Assembly (NCBI GenBank): GCA_033791605.1
Contig: JASJGJ010000023.1
Location: forward strand, 1 to 6,557
Source: Porticoccus sp033791605
GTDB taxonomy: Bacteria; Pseudomonadota; Gammaproteobacteria; Pseudomonadales; Porticoccaceae
Length of the DNA: 6,557 nucleotides
Direction: 5' to 3'
Below the pieces are notes generated by a model that saw only the letters and a list, made by a program, of their open reading frames with translations, was not told the DNA's origin and made no database searches. Both the position numbers and the translations under genes were made by a program. Shown piece by piece: positions 1 through 6,497 of this stretch; within the stretch, counting starts at the first letter, position 1; the number at the start of each line of letters is the position of its first letter.

Positions 1-2862
1 CCCGAGTCCTTCCTCTCGCAAGGTATTGAACCGAGTAACCAGTAAAAGTGAATCATTCACCACGACTCCACTCAGTGCAATGATACCATTAAGTGAGAGT
101 ATACCCAAGGCGAGATCATTTAGCCAGTGACCGATAATTGCTCCTACGATACCGAACGGAATTGCAGTCATAATCAGGAGTGGCTGGGTATAAGATTTAA
201 GAGGAATAGCCAGCAACATATAAATAACCAACAGAGCCACCATAAACATTTTGATCATCGAACTTTGCGTTTCAGCCTGTTGTTCCGCTTCTCCTGCAAA
301 ATGAACGGAAAGACCTGGGTAGTTTGCAAGAAGATTTGGAATAACCGTGGTTTTGAGTGTCTGCACCAATTCGGTGGCAGAAACACTCTCTTTATCAACA
401 TCTGCTGAAATGTAGATGGCACGTTTGGCATCAATACGTGTAATGCTGTCACGGGAATAGCCGTAGGTGACTTTTGCCACACTGGCAAGGGGTAATACGG
501 TTCCATCACTGGTACGAACCGAAGAGCTTAGTAGATCTGCACTGTTCTGACGATCATCTTCAGGGTAGCGTACTTTCACTTCAATTTCGTCATTATTACG
601 CTGATAGCGCTGCACCACCTGACCACTGAATCCCTGGTAAATTTGCTCGGCAAGCATCTCTGATGTCATGCCAAGAGCCCTACCTTGCTCGGTTAACTGT
701 AAATTAAGCTGAGGTTGGCCAGGTTCGAGATTGTCATCGATGCCACTCACCGAATCCATTGATTGTAATTTTTCTTTGAGTGTTTTACCCGCTGCAGAGA
801 GAATGGCATCATCAGATGCCCGGAGTTCTACGCGCAAGGCGTCGACCATTTTATGTTTATTCTGGACACTGAGTGTTCGAGCCCCTTCTGGTAGACCGGC
901 CAGCTGTTGCCAGGCACGGGTAAAAGCGTTGATGTCATAGGGAGCCTCACCGTCAAGCTGAATGGTTATTGTACCTGACTGGTCTGACTCAGACAATACC
1001 TGTAGGCTGGCGATTGAAGTTGCTGTCAAATCACCGCGCAAGGAACGATCTGCCTGATACGCTCGCTGCTCTATAAGGTTTAGTGCATCATGTGTCTGCC
1101 CGAAACTGCTGTCATTGTGCATCGTCAACTCGGCACGTACGGTATCACCGGGGATATCAGGAAAAAAGCTGACCCGCACAAGCCCGGTAAAGGGCATGGA
1201 AATAACCAGACCAAAGATTGCTATAAACAGTATCGTTAGCGCATAGCGATGGTGGAGGGCGTATGTTATGACTGGTTTGTAACAGCGATTACTGAATTGG
1301 GACAGGGCCCAGTCCGCACCTTTTTGAATACACTTCCAGAGTCGCATGACTGGATTGGTTGATGTTGTGGGTCGTGTATTTAAATGTGCAAGATGTGAAG
1401 GTAGAATAAGCTTAGATTCAATTAGAGATAGAACCAGACAGATAGTCACAACCAGGGCAAATTGTGAATAAAGCTCACCAAGATGACCGCTTGTTTGTGA
1501 CAGGGCAACAAATGCGGCAACAGTTGTAAAAACACCAAAGATTGTCGGGAGTGCAACCCGCAATGTTCCCTTGATGGTGTTTTCGCGGGTGTCGCCTTCT
1601 GTTGATCGCAGGGTGTAAATACTCTCACCAACAACAACGGCATCATCAACCACGATGCCAAGGGCCATGATAAAACCAAATGTTGTGAACTCGTTAAGTG
1701 TCAGGCCGATAAAACTCGTCCCCATGAAGTAGAGGGTGCCAAAGAAAATAAACGGCAAGCCCAGTGCAACCCAGAAGGCTACGGTAAGATTAAGAAATAC
1801 AGCAAGTAGGACAAAAACAAGACAAATACCGGTTAAGGCATTTTTAACCAGAAGCTGCAAACGGTCATTAATAGATGTCGAGCGATCGTACCAGGTGGCA
1901 AGCTCTACACCTTCTACCAGTTTTGCGCTGTTTTGCCACTTTTCAGCAACTGCGCGAGCAGCTATAACAGAATCTGAAATATCATCTTGGCCGGTGGTTA
2001 TGACCTGCAGTGAAATGGTATCCTGACCGTTATATCTCGATAATACAGATGTATCATCATCAAAACGGTCCTGGATGGTGGCAACCTCGCCTAGGAGTAG
2101 TCTATGACCATCGGCTGTGGTCAGCAATGGGATAGCTGCGAAATCCATTTGCTGGTAAGCCTGCTGCGAGGACTTAAGCTGCAGGTTCAGTTGTTCGTTA
2201 TGCATTACTGCCGTTGCGGTATTAGAAGACCCCTGGTTAATCGCGTCTTCTACATCTGACAGAGATAATCCATATGCTCGGAGCCGTCCTTCGTTAACTT
2301 CGACTACCATCATTGGGTCTAACCGTCCGGAGATCGTTACCTTGCTAATGGATTCTTCTGCCAGAAGATCAGATTTAAGATCATCGGCGAGCTGTTGAAG
2401 CGTTTGCCGGTCAGCATTACCATAGAGCTGTAGCCAGAGAGAGTGTTCCTCACGTTCAGATTTTTCAATAATCGGATTTTCTGCATCGGCTGGAAATGTG
2501 GAAATAGCATCGACCTTGGACGTTACATCTTGGACCAGTTGATCAAGATCGTAATCATCATCCATTTCTATAGAAACCGAAACACCGCTGCTGGTTGATC
2601 TACTTGTTATTGAATCAATTCCGGTGACGTTTTCAAGCTGGTCTTCTATTTTAATGGCAAGCCCTTCTTCGGCCTGCTGCGCTGAACCACTGCTATAGGC
2701 AACTGAGACTTCCATTGAGTGAGGTTCCATGCTTGGGTGAGCTTCCTTACGTAAGGTTGTCACCTGCATAACACCGAGTACGATCAGGAGTACTAACAGC
2801 AGATTAGCAGCCACCGGGTTGCCTACAAACCAGGGAATTATCCCTCGTGTTTTATTATGCAT
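1..2862 (-). CDS. RND-family efflux transporter, inner-membrane subunit (AcrB-like, 3' end outside window)
   Basis: Proton-driven exporter of the inner membrane, expected to work as a trimer and feed substrates through the adaptor and outer-membrane channel encoded upstream. The frame is open for 954 codons with no stop. Domains: TM1 about residues 13-33 (NPVAANLLLVLL), first periplasmic porter region about 40-330, TM2-TM6 about 335-490, TM7 about 535-553 followed by VRVSFFPDIPGD, second porter region about 560-865, TM8-TM10 about 871-944. TM4 contains GIVVDDAVVVGES with D406 and D407, aligning with the AcrB proton-relay aspartates; the DGAVVMVEN motif of metal exporters is absent, so drug or hydrophobe export is inferred. 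In TM10 the position of AcrB Lys940 is Asn936, followed by Asp937 (GVVVNDSLLLV). AcrB-type proteins are about 1,050 residues, so TM11-TM12 are missing because the window ends. ATG at 2862 was chosen because GGAG lies 7 bases upstream. The gene overlaps the adaptor by 8 bases. The exact substrate cannot be read from sequence. Confidence 0.96.
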   Translation of the reverse strand, partial: MHNKTRGIIPWFVGNPVAANLLLVLLIVLGVMQVTTLRKEAHPSMEPHSMEVSVAYSSGSAQQAEEGLAIKIEDQLENVTGIDSITSRSTSSGVSVSIEMDDDYDLDQLVQDVTSKVDAISTFPADAENPIIEKSEREEHSLWLQLYGNADRQTLQQLADDLKSDLLAEESISKVTISGRLDPMMVVEVNEGRLRAYGLSLSDVEDAINQGSSNTATAVMHNEQLNLQLKSSQQAYQQMDFAAIPLLTTADGHRLLLGEVATIQDRFDDDTSVLSRYNGQDTISLQVITTGQDDISDSVIAARAVAEKWQNSAKLVEGVELATWYDRSTSINDRLQLLVKNALTGICLVFVLLAVFLNLTVAFWVALGLPFIFFGTLYFMGTSFIGLTLNEFTTFGFIMALGIVVDDAVVVGESIYTLRSTEGDTRENTIKGTLRVALPTIFGVFTTVAAFVALSQTSGHLGELYSQFALVVTICLVLSLIESKLILPSHLAHLNTRPTTSTNPVMRLWKCIQKGADWALSQFSNRCYKPVITYALHHRYALTILFIAIFGLVISMPFTGLVRVSFFPDIPGDTVRAELTMHNDSSFGQTHDALNLIEQRAYQADRSLRGDLTATSIASLQVLSESDQSGTITIQLDGEAPYDINAFTRAWQQLAGLPEGARTLSVQNKHKMVDALRVELRASDDAILSAAGKTLKEKLQSMDSVSGIDDNLEPGQPQLNLQLTEQGRALGMTSEMLAEQIYQGFSGQVVQRYQRNNDEIEVKVRYPEDDRQNSADLLSSSVRTSDGTVLPLASVAKVTYGYSRDSITRIDAKRAIYISADVDKESVSATELVQTLKTTVIPNLLANYPGLSVHFAGEAEQQAETQSSMIKMFMVALLVIYMLLAIPLKSYTQPLLIMTAIPFGIVGAIIGHWLNDLALGILSLNGIIALSGVVVNDSLLLVTRFNTLREEGLG

Positions 2863-4027
2863 TATCATTCTCCAAAACCGGATGGACTTTCATACCAGAG
2901 AGGTAACTGCTGAGTGGATGGTCGACTATCCGGGTGGAGGTTGCTGTAAATTCTTCTGGAACCTCAATATAAATAGAGTTTCCATCACTAAAAAGTGGTT
3001 TTGTTGCAAATTTTGAGAGGGTATCCTTATCGGATAGATACCATATTTCGCCCCTCTGACTAAGAGAAGAACTCCTCAATTTCCATACATTATCAAGTGT
3101 TCGACCGGTTATTCCCGCTTTAACAAAGGTGCCGGGCAAAAGTGGTTGTTCCTGGTCAAGTGGTGAATCAACAGCGACAAAAAGAGTGCGCTGTCTGCTT
3201 GCCTCGTCTACATGCTGCTGGGCCCGAAGAATGCGGCCTTGCCAAGTCTGCCCATTTTCAACACCTGTCAGTTGAACAGGCCAGCGACTATTGTTCAGCG
3301 TTTTAGAATCAGGTAAATTTGACCAGTCTCTGGTTGACAGCGGCACAGCTATTTCCACCAAATCTGTACTGTACAGTGTTGCCACCTCAGTGCCTGCCTG
3401 GACGTAGCTTCCCGGAGCCGTAAGGCGCTCGACCACTATCGCATCAAAGGGAGCCGTAATTCGGGTCAGGCTCAGATTCTTTTCTGCACTTGCAAGACTC
3501 GCTTCGGCCTTGGTAACAGAAGCCTGTGCTGCCTCAAGTTGGGGCTCGTGGAGAACTAGAGCTGAATCCGGATCACCACTAAGACCTGATGCCCGCCATT
3601 CCGCCTGGGCCTGTGAAGCCTCTCGCTGTTCTTCAAGAAGTTCAAGTCTGGCTGTTGCCACTTCGCTTTTCACACCGGCCACCTCTGACAGATAGTCAGT
3701 GTCCTTAATTTGAACAAGCACGGTATCTTTCGCCACTCGGCACCCTGATTCAAAATTTTCAGCGATACGGACAATCTGACCGCTGTTTTGTGCTTTTAGA
3801 GAAAGTGTGAAATGGGTTTTCGCTTCCCCAAACCCACTGATTTTCACGGCATATTCTGCACTTTTTACAGCTGTGACGTTAACATCAGGGAGTATTATTT
3901 TTTTTGGTGCAGGTTGTGGTTTATCGTCCGTTTGCCCCTGCAGAAGTTGGTGATTGAAAAATAGTACGCCAACTAGGATGGTGACCGATACGGTAAGGAT
4001 AAGGTATTGTGGTTTACGTCGTTTCAT
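2855..4027 (-). CDS. Periplasmic adaptor (membrane fusion protein) of RND efflux pump, HlyD/AcrA type
   Basis: Bridges the RND transporter and the outer-membrane channel in the periplasm. The 390-residue length is usual for the family. Residues 1-7 are basic and 8-25 form a single hydrophobic segment; there is no lipobox Cys, so it is probably anchored by this N-terminal helix rather than by lipid. The first lipoyl half is near 75-110 (AQNSGQIVRIAENFESG), an alpha-helical hairpin runs about 113-187, and the second lipoyl half is 188-222 (LTRITAPFDAIVVERL, PGSYVQAGTEV). Beta-barrel and membrane-proximal domains follow (LLPGTFVKAGI at 296-306). The hairpin tip has R145, L149 and S155, close to the RLS docking motif of AcrA, but with Ser one residue earlier than the canonical spacing. 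It starts with ATG overlapping the channel gene's TGA (ATGA), with GGAG 7 bases upstream (TTGGAGTAACACA). Close packing with the transporter gene supports the assignment. Substrate is unknown. Confidence 0.95.
   Translation of the reverse strand: MKRRKPQYLILTVSVTILVGVLFFNHQLLQGQTDDKPQPAPKKIILPDVNVTAVKSAEYAVKISGFGEAKTHFTLSLKAQNSGQIVRIAENFESGCRVAKDTVLVQIKDTDYLSEVAGVKSEVATARLELLEEQREASQAQAEWRASGLSGDPDSALVLHEPQLEAAQASVTKAEASLASAEKNLSLTRITAPFDAIVVERLTAPGSYVQAGTEVATLYSTDLVEIAVPLSTRDWSNLPDSKTLNNSRWPVQLTGVENGQTWQGRILRAQQHVDEASRQRTLFVAVDSPLDQEQPLLPGTFVKAGITGRTLDNVWKLRSSSLSQRGEIWYLSDKDTLSKFATKPLFSDGNSIYIEVPEEFTATSTRIVDHPLSSYLSGMKVHPVLENDNA
2870..2873 (-). promoter_or_regulatory. Shine-Dalgarno that decides the RND transporter start
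   Basis: The minus strand reads TTGGAGAATGATAATGCAT. Two in-frame ATG codons exist, at 2868-2866 and 2862-2860. GGAG is only 1 base from the first but 7 bases from the second, so the second is the better start. The site lies inside the end of the adaptor gene, whose stop TAA is at 2857-2855, which suggests translational coupling. Confidence 0.65.
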
Positions 4028-5382
4028 TGTGTTACTCCAAGGCCCAGTGCCAGTCCAAGTTCTATGCGGTTGACCAGGCGGTCATAAATGAGGTTGTCGA
4101 GTTGCGCGGCAATATCAAAAGTCTTTTCCTGAACGGTGATCAGGTCAAGTATATCGACAAGTCCAGACCTGTAGTTCTCCTGATATCTTGTAAGGGAGTT
4201 ACGGGCACTGGTAAGCGCTGACTGAATGTGTTTTTGTCGGCGGGTGATTGACTGTTCGAGACTAAGAGCATTCTCGACCTCACTTATGGCGTCCAGTAAG
4301 GTTTCTCGGTAGGCCTGGTAGCTTTGTGCTGTTTCTAGTCCTGCAATTTCTGCAGCTGACTTTAGTTTTCCACCCTGGAAGAGTGGTGCGGTGAACTGAC
4401 CTAGAAGAGCCCACAACGGATCGCTGAGCAGCATTGATTGAGGTGAATCGCTGATATCATTAAGAGCTGCTTCCAGGCTAAAACTCGGTAACAGATCCTT
4501 ATAGGCAACAGACGTTCTGTAATCGGCGGCTTCAATAGCAAAATAAGCTGCTTTTAGATCCGGTCGTCGCTGCAGGGTCTGCTCAGGTAAATCTGCTAGT
4601 GGGGTTATCACTTTCGGATAGGTTTCAGTTGCGATAACCTTGTCGGTACCGGTACGACCAAGCAACGTTTTTATGGTCCGTTGTCTTTGGTCCAGATTCT
4701 CGCGGTATTCTTCAAGGGAGGCACGGGACACTGCAGTTGAAGCGCGGGAACTGTCTAAATCTTCCAAGGTTCCAATACCATTTCGATACCTTTGAAGTAT
4801 ATATCCCTCGTTCTGCTCAAGAATCTCCAGCCGATTTTGTTCAATGTCGATGGTGTGCTGATCGCTGATGAGTCCAAGCCACCCCTTCATGACTTGCGCG
4901 GCTAATGAATCACGGGCTGCCAGAAAGATTTCCTGCTGTTCAGCCTCATCCATGGCAGCTGCATTTTTGCTATCGGTCAGTTTTTGCCAAACGTCCAATT
5001 CCCAACTGATAGTAAGTGAACCGCTATAGCTCTGGTCATCTCCCTCGTCTTTTTCGCCACTCACATCGTAAGAGGCCTCTGGTAATCGATCTCCTTTCGC
5101 CTGACGATACTGTGCCTGTATGATTTTAAGGCTCAGCATTGTCTGTTGAAGAGTGGGGTTAGCTGCAAGGGCCTCGGCAATTAAGTTGTTTAACTCAGGT
5201 GAATTAATAAGTTGATTAAGGCTGGTTGTTTGTTGAGCTGTTTTCTGTTGCTCCCAGTTCCTTACGAGATCATGATCCTGCTTAACAAGTGCAGCATAGT
5301 CCGTTTGTGGGGCTATGCTGCATGAATTGAGTAACAGTATGATAAGGAAGATAAATAAATATTGATGTTTCCGTATGCGCAT
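4024..5382 (-). CDS. Outer-membrane efflux channel lipoprotein (TolC/NodT/OprM type)
   Basis: Forms the trimeric outer-membrane exit duct of the pump. The protein has 452 residues, normal for the NodT/OprM group. The N-terminus is a lipoprotein signal: basic MRIRKHQ, hydrophobic 8-18, then LNSC with the lipidated residue predicted at C21. Ser at +2 favours outer-membrane sorting; Asn at -2 of the lipobox is unusual but tolerable. Two OEP repeats are visible. The first contains SWELDVWQKLTDSKN (126-140) and RYRNGIGTLEDLDSSRA (198-214); the second contains TLQRRPDLKAAYFAIEAA (269-286), the family RRPDL signature, then FTAPLFQGGKLKSA (330-343) and NYRSGLVDILDLITVQEKT (403-421). The start ATG at 5382 is preceded by TTGGAGTGGAACACGA, giving GGAG 10 bases or GGA 7 bases upstream. 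It is the first gene of the operon, and the palindrome 51 bases upstream may control it. Confidence 0.95.
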   Translation of the reverse strand: MRIRKHQYLFIFLIILLLNSCSIAPQTDYAALVKQDHDLVRNWEQQKTAQQTTSLNQLINSPELNNLIAEALAANPTLQQTMLSLKIIQAQYRQAKGDRLPEASYDVSGEKDEGDDQSYSGSLTISWELDVWQKLTDSKNAAAMDEAEQQEIFLAARDSLAAQVMKGWLGLISDQHTIDIEQNRLEILEQNEGYILQRYRNGIGTLEDLDSSRASTAVSRASLEEYRENLDQRQRTIKTLLGRTGTDKVIATETYPKVITPLADLPEQTLQRRPDLKAAYFAIEAADYRTSVAYKDLLPSFSLEAALNDISDSPQSMLLSDPLWALLGQFTAPLFQGGKLKSAAEIAGLETAQSYQAYRETLLDAISEVENALSLEQSITRRQKHIQSALTSARNSLTRYQENYRSGLVDILDLITVQEKTFDIAAQLDNLIYDRLVNRIELGLALGLGVTQ

Positions 5383-5432
5383 TCGTGTTCCACTCCAATT
5401 ACAGTTGTATATAAAAACGATCCCCCAATAAG

Positions 5433-5465
5433 GTTCTGTCGCTGATACATAAACAGCGACAGAAC
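5433..5465. promoter_or_regulatory. Perfect 12-bp inverted repeat, candidate operator of the efflux operon
   Basis: GTTCTGTCGCTG at 5433-5444 is the exact reverse complement of CAGCGACAGAAC at 5454-5465, with a 9-base spacer (5445-5453). It sits 51-83 bases upstream of the channel-gene start. Neither side has a T tract, so it is a poor intrinsic terminator. Position and symmetry fit the operator of a dimeric repressor (TetR-, MarR- or MerR-like), but no regulator gene is in the window. It could also fold as a leader hairpin. The repeat is seen directly; the operator role is inferred. Confidence 0.5.
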
Positions 5466-5503
5466 TATGGGTATTCTTAAGATGATGAATGTAACAGAAG
5501 GGT

Positions 5504-5520
5504 GGTTAACGATGGGTTAA
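5504..5520. repeat. TTAACC direct repeat with 11-bp period upstream of the efflux operon
   Basis: On the minus strand TTAACC occurs at 5520-5515 and again at 5509-5504, exactly 11 bases apart, about one helical turn. Such spacing is typical of tandem half-sites bound by OmpR/PhoB-type response regulators. The units are only six bases, so chance is quite possible. They lie about 122-138 bases upstream of the channel-gene start. Confidence 0.3.
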
Positions 5521-5547
5521 GGTTTTTCTTAGGAGATAAAAATGAAG

Positions 5548-5574
5548 GGATCTTCTGGTTTGATCCTATTTTTT
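5548..5574 (+). terminator. Weak hairpin plus T6 tract (possible intrinsic terminator)
   Basis: GGATC at 5548-5552 pairs with GATCC at 5562-5566 across a 9-base loop, followed on the plus strand by TA and six T (5569-5574). A G-U pair could extend the stem to six. Read on the minus strand, the same hairpin is followed by CTTCATTTTT, so it might slow transcription in either direction. It lies between the IS remnant and the pump operon. The stem is short and only moderately GC-rich, and no plus-strand gene ends here. Confidence 0.25.
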
Positions 5575-5580
5575 GGAAAT

Positions 5581-6126
5581 TTAGCTGCTCCACATTGTCG
5601 AAGCATGGTTTAGAGCATCCACGCAGAAAAGGCTTTCCATCGTATTCGACAACTCCCAAGCCAGAACATAGCGACTGTGCCAATCAATAACAGCTGCCAA
5701 GTACATGAAACCGTATCGCATTGGGATGTAGGTAATGTCTGTACTCCACACATGGTTCACTTGCCTAATATCAACATTGCGCAGGAGGGATGGATATATT
5801 TTGTGCCCCGGTGCAGGCTTACTTGTATGCGGCACTGGCATGATAGCCTGAAGCCCCATGCGCTGCATTAAACGTGCTACCCGTTTATGATTAACACGAT
5901 ACCCTTTATCCTGTAACCAGTCAGTCATCCTTGGGTAGCCAAACTCTGGATGCAGCAGATATTGTTCGTCAAGTAGCCGCATTAGATGCAGATTCGTCTT
6001 CATTTCAAGGGCAGGTTCGTAGTAAATAAAGGATCTTGGCACGCCTGCCAATCTGCATTGCCGCCGGATCGAATATTCAAGGCTTACCGCCACCCAATTC
6101 TTCCGTGTTGATATCGGCAGGCTCAT
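5581..6126 (-). pseudogene. IS3-family transposase OrfB, C-terminally truncated
   Basis: This would form the catalytic half of an IS3 OrfAB transposase. An open frame of 181 residues remains, compared with about 280 in intact OrfB proteins. Residues 17-38 (YSIRRQCRLAGVPRSFIYYE) and about 42-100 form the HTH_21 region, including HPEFGYPRMTDWLQ and VNHKRVARLMQRMGL. The rve-type integrase core begins near 124 with HVWSTDITYIPM, where D130 is the first catalytic Asp, followed by GFMYLAAVIDWHSRYVLAWEL and SNTMESLFCVDALNHA. After Ala175 the sequence departs from the family and ends at TAA, so the NTDQG-type second Asp and the catalytic Glu are lost and it cannot transpose. The ATG at 6126 overlaps the orfA stop, but normal expression would be by -1 frameshift fusion. 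It points toward the efflux operon. Confidence 0.85.
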
Positions 6127-6376
6127 AGCTTTTTTTCAAGCCACTTAATGTCCATCTTGAGACCTCCAATCTCCTCTTCCGTCTTGGACTTTTGCTTCTT
6201 ACCAGATGTAAAAAGATCTTCAGCACTTGTCAGTAACTGCTTTTTCCAAGCTAATATCTGATTAGGGTGAACCTTGTATTCTGTTGCCAAATCAGCAAGA
6301 GTTTTATCCCCTTGATGGCTTCGATTGCAACTTTGACTTTAAACTTGTCTGAAAATGATCGTCTTTTTCTTTTCAT
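6123..6376 (-). pseudogene. IS3-family OrfA (helix-turn-helix) with a one-base frameshift
   Basis: OrfA gives DNA-binding specificity to the IS3 transposase. From ATG at 6376 the frame reads MKRKRRSFSDKFKVKVAIEA then IK, a clear HTH_Tnp_1 start, but then goes out of frame and stops at 6253-6251 after 41 residues. Adding one G to the GGGG run (C run at 6308-6311 on the plus strand) restores KTLADLATEYKVHPNQILAW, then a leucine-zipper-like tail (EEEIGGLKMDIKWLEKKL) ending with TGA at 6125-6123, 84 residues in all. An additional in-frame ATG at 6382 is possible; AAGGGA lies just upstream. The lesion could be a true mutation or a sequencing error in the homopolymer. Confidence 0.8.
6129..6136 (-). 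promoter_or_regulatory. Programmed -1 ribosomal frameshift site (A7G) of the IS3 element
   Basis: The minus strand reads CTTGAAAAAAAGCTATGAGCC. In the orfA frame the codons are GAA AAA AAG CTA TGA, so the heptamer A AAA AAG is correctly phased. A -1 slip gives AAA GCT ATG and enters the orfB frame, which is open through this point. This is the known mechanism for making the OrfAB fusion in IS3 elements. The orfA stop and orfB start form an ATGA overlap just downstream (6126-6123). Confidence 0.75.
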
Positions 6377-6467
6377 CTGCATCCCTTGTTAATACCATTT
6401 TGGGAATGCAGATTCCACTTAAGGTGGTGGTGCTAAAATCGGGGCTAAGCCTACAACATAAGGTGAC

Positions 6468-6483
6468 GCAAACGGTCGTTTGC
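6468..6483. repeat. Short inverted repeat GCAAACG-GT-CGTTTGC
   Basis: Seven-base perfect arms (6468-6474 and 6477-6483) flank a two-base centre. It may be a protein-binding palindrome or part of the IS-flanking sequence. Two further 9-base inverted repeats surround it: GGGAATGCA at 6402-6410 with TGCATTCCC at 6481-6489, and AAATCGGGG at 6436-6444 with CCCCGATTT at 6494-6502. No function can be assigned. Confidence 0.4.
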
Positions 6484-6486
6484 ATT

Positions 6487-6497
6487 CCCCCCCCCCC
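6487..6497. repeat. Homopolymer tract of 11 C
   Basis: Eleven consecutive C on the plus strand, outside any gene I can support. Such tracts change length by replication slippage and are also prone to sequencing error. It lies about 110 bases upstream of orfA and could sit just outside the IS left end. Confidence 0.9.

Larger units (their letters stand above)
5581..6376 (-). mobile_element. Truncated, inactive IS3-family insertion sequence (orfA plus 5' part of orfB)
   Basis: The block contains a Tnp_1-type helix-turn-helix OrfA and an IS3-type OrfB joined by an A7G frameshift site, the standard layout of the IS3 family. The 3' third of orfB, including two of the three DDE catalytic residues, is missing, as is the right inverted repeat. 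orfA also carries a frameshift. Homology to transposase fades at about 5585-5605. The left end is not resolved and may lie in 6420-6460, given the short leaders usual in this family. Coordinates given are the coding part only. Confidence 0.85.

Noticed and set aside
731..2026. Several 69-96 codon frames within the RND gene on both strands
   Set aside because: They are shadows of the continuous transporter frame, which was checked codon by codon and has no stop.
5400..5436. TATATA/TATACA as a -10 box for the efflux operon
   Set aside because: Hexamers at 17-18 base spacing upstream (GAACCT, AACCTT) do not resemble TTGACA, and TTGGGG is too close. No promoter could be supported.
5433..5465. 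The 12-bp palindrome as an intrinsic terminator
   Set aside because: No T tract follows on either strand.
5477..5683. 68-codon minus-strand frame overlapping the orfB end, with LNFQKIGSNQ faintly like the transposase FNTDQGSQ motif
   Set aside because: It would require a frameshift plus a codon loss, the catalytic Asp is not present, and the following residues do not continue the family pattern; a nucleotide comparison with the parent IS is needed before calling it decayed orfB.
5502..5690. 62-codon plus-strand frame in the leader region
   Set aside because: It is antisense to the transposase remnant, with no motif and composition like a chance frame.
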